Below are positions 30,103 to 32,733 of a stretch of DNA of 32,733 nucleotides, piece by piece. The DNA is from Marmoricola sp. (lineage in GTDB: Bacteria; Actinomycetota; Actinomycetes; Propionibacteriales; Nocardioidaceae): positions 1-32,733 of the forward strand of contig JAOPXK010000013.1 of assembly GCA_025965195.1 (NCBI GenBank). Reading direction: 5' to 3'. The notes beneath the pieces are model-generated. The model was not told the DNA's origin. It did no database searches and saw only the letters and a list, made by a program, of their open reading frames with translations. A program made the position numbers and the translations under genes. How positions within the stretch are numbered: position 1 is the stretch's first letter; each line of letters opens with the position of its first letter.

Positions 30103-30800
30103 GCGGTTACAGCCACGAGATCCCCGGCGGTGCGGCCTGGTCCGCCCCAGTCCGCACCGGACGGGAGATCACCCTGACCGCGCTCGGCGCCGACGCGAGC
30201 GTCAGCGTGCTGCTCTTCGGCGCTGACCGGCTCGACCGGCTGAACGTCCCGGACACCCTGAAGGCACAGCTGTCGGCCTGCGTCAGGGCGCCGATGGTGT
30301 TGATGTCCGACCGTGGTCTCGCACTTGCCTCGGTGGTCAGCTCGAGTCTGGAATGGCACGACGCCCTCACGGGCTTCGGCCACGACGTACACCTCGAGAG
30401 GTTCGCTCCGTCGAGCTATGCCACCGATCGCAACGACTGGCGTCGCTCTGCCCGCACCGGCCTCGTCAGCGAGCTGACGAAGCACGGCCTGAGCGAGGCC
30501 GACCTGCACGGCTGCGTCAACTTCTTCGCCAGAGTGGGGATCACCGACGACGATCGCGGCACCCTCGGGTTGCTCACCGGAATTGCTCGCGAGGGCGACA
30601 CGGTCACCCTGCGCACCGAGCAGGATGTGCTGCTGGTGCTGGCGACCGGGCCGCATCCGCTCGACACCTCCGACTACGCGCCTGCGGGTGTGCGCGTCGA
30701 GGTCGCGGTCGGATCGATGACGCCCGCGGACGACGCCAGCTGGGGCTTCCGGGACGAGAGCGCACGCGCCCTCGAGCAGGCCAGGAGGGTGTTGGTGTGA
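30099..30800 (+). CDS. Urea carboxylase-associated protein, DUF1989 (carboxyguanidine deiminase subunit)
   Basis: 233 residues. The start ATG overlaps the permease stop. The sequence SHEIPGGAAWSAPVRTGREITLTALGADASVSVLLFGADRLDRLNVPDTLKAQ is the usual opening of the first urea-carboxylase-associated protein. A conserved LHGCVNFFARV segment near 150 and PHPLDTSDYAPAGVRVEV towards the end complete the DUF1989 pattern. By published family knowledge the two such proteins form a heteromer that deiminates carboxyguanidine, the product of guanidine carboxylase, to allophanate. Next gene overlaps by 4 bp (GTGA), so the two subunits are translationally coupled. Which subunit is A or B is not decided here. 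Confidence 0.88.
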   Translation: MSGYSHEIPGGAAWSAPVRTGREITLTALGADASVSVLLFGADRLDRLNVPDTLKAQLSACVRAPMVLMSDRGLALASVVSSSLEWHDALTGFGHDVHLERFAPSSYATDRNDWRRSARTGLVSELTKHGLSEADLHGCVNFFARVGITDDDRGTLGLLTGIAREGDTVTLRTEQDVLLVLATGPHPLDTSDYAPAGVRVEVAVGSMTPADDASWGFRDESARALEQARRVLV

Positions 30801-31417
30801 GCACGCTGCTCCAGACGACCGCTCTCGACACGGTCGTCGAGGCCGGCGACGGCGCCCTCATCGCGGTGCCGGCCGGCGGACGGCTCCGGATCGTCGACAC
30901 CCACGGGAACCAGGCCGTCGACACCCTGCTCTACGACGCCAACGACATCGACAACCGCTACTCCGCCTTCGACACCGTGCGGGAGCAGGGCGCCGTCTAC
31001 CTGACCACCGGGTCGAGGCTGCTCTCCACCCGGCTCGACGAGCTCGCCGTCATCACCGACGACACCTGCGGCCGCCACGACACCATCGGCGGCGCCTGTT
31101 CGCAGGAGAGCAACGTGATCAGGTACGGCGAGCACACCCGCCATCAACACGCCTGTCGCCAGACCTTCCTCGTGTACGGCGAGCCGGTGGGCATCGGCCA
31201 GCGACAGCTCGGGCACAACATCAACTTCTTCATGAACGTGCCCGTGGACTCGACCGGCAACCTGCACTTCGAGGACGGCGTCTCCGCACCCGGCAAGCAC
31301 GTCGAGCTGACCGCCAGCCGCGACATCCTGGTGCTGATCAGCAACTGTCCCCAGCTCAACAACCCCTGCAACGGCTGGAACCCGACCGCGGTGCAGCTTC
31401 TCGGCTGGTGGGAGTGA
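30797..31417 (+). CDS. Urea carboxylase-associated protein, DUF1989 (second carboxyguanidine deiminase subunit)
   Basis: 206 residues from GTG at 30797. DUF1989 marks: LRIVDTHGNQAVDTLLYDA, RYSAFDTVREQGAVYLTTGSRLLS, DDTCGRHDTIGGACSQESN, HQHACRQTF, LGHNINFFMNVPVDSTG and SNCPQLNNPCNGWNPT. The clustered Cys and His residues (in the GGACS, HACR and NPCNGWNP motifs) probably bind a metal at the active site, and are more complete than in the first subunit, suggesting this one is the catalytic chain. Its stop TGA overlaps the start of the carboxyltransferase gene by one base (TGATG). A longer frame upstream to 30353 is not coding. Confidence 0.9.
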   Translation: MSTLLQTTALDTVVEAGDGALIAVPAGGRLRIVDTHGNQAVDTLLYDANDIDNRYSAFDTVREQGAVYLTTGSRLLSTRLDELAVITDDTCGRHDTIGGACSQESNVIRYGEHTRHQHACRQTFLVYGEPVGIGQRQLGHNINFFMNVPVDSTGNLHFEDGVSAPGKHVELTASRDILVLISNCPQLNNPCNGWNPTAVQLLGWWE

Positions 31418-32733
31418 TGGCTGGCCTGACCCTCATCCACGCCGGAACCCAGACCACGGTCCAGGACCTCGAGGGCCGCACCGGCCTGTGGGACGTCGGC
31501 GTCCCGCCGTCGGGTGCGTTCGACGAGCTGTCGTTCGCGCTGGTCAACGCGGCGGTCGGCAACCCGGCGTCGGCGGCCGGGCTCGAGTGCGTGCTCAACG
31601 GGCCGGTCCTCAGCGCCGACTCGGACCGGCTGGTCTGCGTCGGCGGTGCCGCGACGAACGCAACCATCGGCGGCCTTCCCCTGCGTCCCGGAGCCGTCGG
31701 TCGGCTCCGGGCCGGCGCCACCCTGGACGTCGGCCGGCTCGACGGACCCGGCATGCGTGGCTATGTGGCGATCCGTGGCGGACTCGACGTCCCTCGCGTC
31801 CTCGGCAGCCGGGCGACCTTCATCCTCGGCGGTTTCGGAGGCCTGTCGGGCCGCCCGCTCATCGACGGCGACACCGTGCCGCTGGGGCGGTTGGAGAACC
31901 TGCTCGCCCCGGCGACCGTGACCGCGTTGCTCCCGGAGCTGCGGCACGACTGGGAGCTCCGGGTCATCGCCGGTCCGCACGGAGCTCCGACCCACCTGAC
32001 GACCGACGGCGTTGACGCACTCTTCGGCGAGACCTGGACCGTCGACCATCGCGCCGACCGGACCGGCATCCGCCTGGTCGGCCCGGTTCCGGGCTGGGCT
32101 CGTGACGACGGCGGCGAGGCCGGCCTGCATCCGTCGAACGTGCATGACTCCGCCTACCCCGTCGGCGGGATCATGCTCTCCGGCGACACCCCGGTGATCG
32201 TCGGCAAGGACGGCCCGTCGCTCGGCGGCTTCGTCGTCCCCGCGGTCGTGATCGGTGCGGACCGCTGGATCCTGGGACAGCTGCGCCCCGGCGACTCGGT
32301 GCGCCTCGTTCCGGTCACCCCGGAGGTTGCTGCCGCTGCCATCGCCGTACGCCGACTGGTGCTCTCCGACCTCCACGCAAGGCCGGAACCTGCCGCCGTC
32401 CCGACACTGCCCAACCGTCCACCCGAGCTCCATGTCTCAGAAGCCGACGGGACCACACCGGGTTACACGATCCGACGGTCGGGGGATCGCCATCTGCTGG
32501 TCGAAGCCGGGTCCGCGGAGCTCGATCTGACCGTTCGGGTCTGGATCCACCTGCTCGCTGATGCCCTGCGTGCGGACGCGCCAGATGGCGTGAGCGAGAT
32601 CGTCGAAGGCGTTCGGTCGCTGCTCGTCGCGGTCGATGATGCCGTGCTCGGCCTCGACCAGCTCGGCAAGCACCTCGCCGTGCTGGCGTCCGGACTCGCG
32701 GATCCCGCCACGGTCACGATCCCTTCGCGAGAG
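31417..32733 (+). CDS. Carboxyltransferase subunit of guanidine/urea carboxylase, 3' end outside window
   Basis: 439 codons visible from ATG at 31417 to the edge, no stop. Residues about 1-310 form the AHS2/CT_A_B domain (LIHAGTQTTVQDLEGRTGLWDVGVPPSGAFDELSF, then YVAIRGGLDVPRVLGSRATF and HDSAYPVGGIMLSGDTPVIVGKDGPSLGGFV). About 345 onward is the AHS1/CT_C_D domain (YTIRRSGDRHLLVEAGSAELDLTVRVWIHLLADAL). In canonical urea carboxylase a biotin carboxylase precedes these domains in one chain of about 1200 residues; here the gene begins with the carboxyltransferase, so the biotin carboxylase and biotin carrier must be a separate or downstream part. With the riboswitch context, guanidine is the more likely substrate than urea. 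It would form carboxyguanidine from guanidine and carboxybiotin. Confidence 0.87.
   Translation, partial: MAGLTLIHAGTQTTVQDLEGRTGLWDVGVPPSGAFDELSFALVNAAVGNPASAAGLECVLNGPVLSADSDRLVCVGGAATNATIGGLPLRPGAVGRLRAGATLDVGRLDGPGMRGYVAIRGGLDVPRVLGSRATFILGGFGGLSGRPLIDGDTVPLGRLENLLAPATVTALLPELRHDWELRVIAGPHGAPTHLTTDGVDALFGETWTVDHRADRTGIRLVGPVPGWARDDGGEAGLHPSNVHDSAYPVGGIMLSGDTPVIVGKDGPSLGGFVVPAVVIGADRWILGQLRPGDSVRLVPVTPEVAAAAIAVRRLVLSDLHARPEPAAVPTLPNRPPELHVSEADGTTPGYTIRRSGDRHLLVEAGSAELDLTVRVWIHLLADALRADAPDGVSEIVEGVRSLLVAVDDAVLGLDQLGKHLAVLASGLADPATVTIPSRE

Noticed and set aside
31144-32433. Minus-strand frame of 429 residues near the right edge
   Set aside because: Lies opposite the deiminase and carboxyltransferase genes, which carry clear domain motifs and a coupled operon structure.

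Overview
The window is GC-rich DNA (roughly two thirds G+C by eye) from an actinobacterium. A member of the Nocardioides/Nocardioidaceae group is the best guess. This is inferred from the glnE-glnA2 pair, glutamine-dependent NAD synthetase with the actinobacterial E-K-C triad, a class E sortase, lamin-tail/phytase secreted proteins and many GTG starts. No rRNA, tRNA, CRISPR array or transposase was recognised.

Layout. 1-1700 looks accessory: a helix-turn-helix protein cut by the window edge (possibly the regulator half of an AbiE-like pair), two small orphan proteins, and a gene-free stretch (1303-1698) full of direct and inverted repeats. 1699-8242 holds a DUF2231 membrane protein, a DUF1801 protein, a lipoprotein L,D-transpeptidase and a 1352-residue secreted protein with five lamin-tail domains and a phytase-like domain, preceded by a possible PHO-box. 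8526-13130 (minus) is a tightly overlapping four-gene catabolic operon: sugar-acid dehydratase of the enolase superfamily, maleylacetate-reductase-like Fe-ADH, 2-hydroxyacid dehydrogenase and MHS permease. It faces a LysR regulator with a perfect palindrome in the shared promoter region. 14287-15568 is an LPNTG-anchored surface protein beside a class E sortase whose start codon is not visible.

15654-28264 is mostly core genome: DUF4240 protein, acyltransferase, glnE, glnA2-type glutamine synthetase, nadE, a VOC protein, a GNAT acetyltransferase, a flavodoxin-like reductase, panB, two small proteins and map.

28278-32733 is a guanidine-utilisation operon running off the right edge. In order it has a GlnR-like box, a clear guanidine-I (ykkC) riboswitch, an APC-type permease, two DUF1989/urea-carboxylase-associated proteins (carboxyguanidine deiminase subunits by family knowledge) and a carboxyltransferase subunit of a urea/guanidine carboxylase. 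Together these would import guanidine, carboxylate it with ATP and bicarbonate, and deiminate it towards allophanate. Control would be by nitrogen status (promoter) and by guanidine (5' leader).
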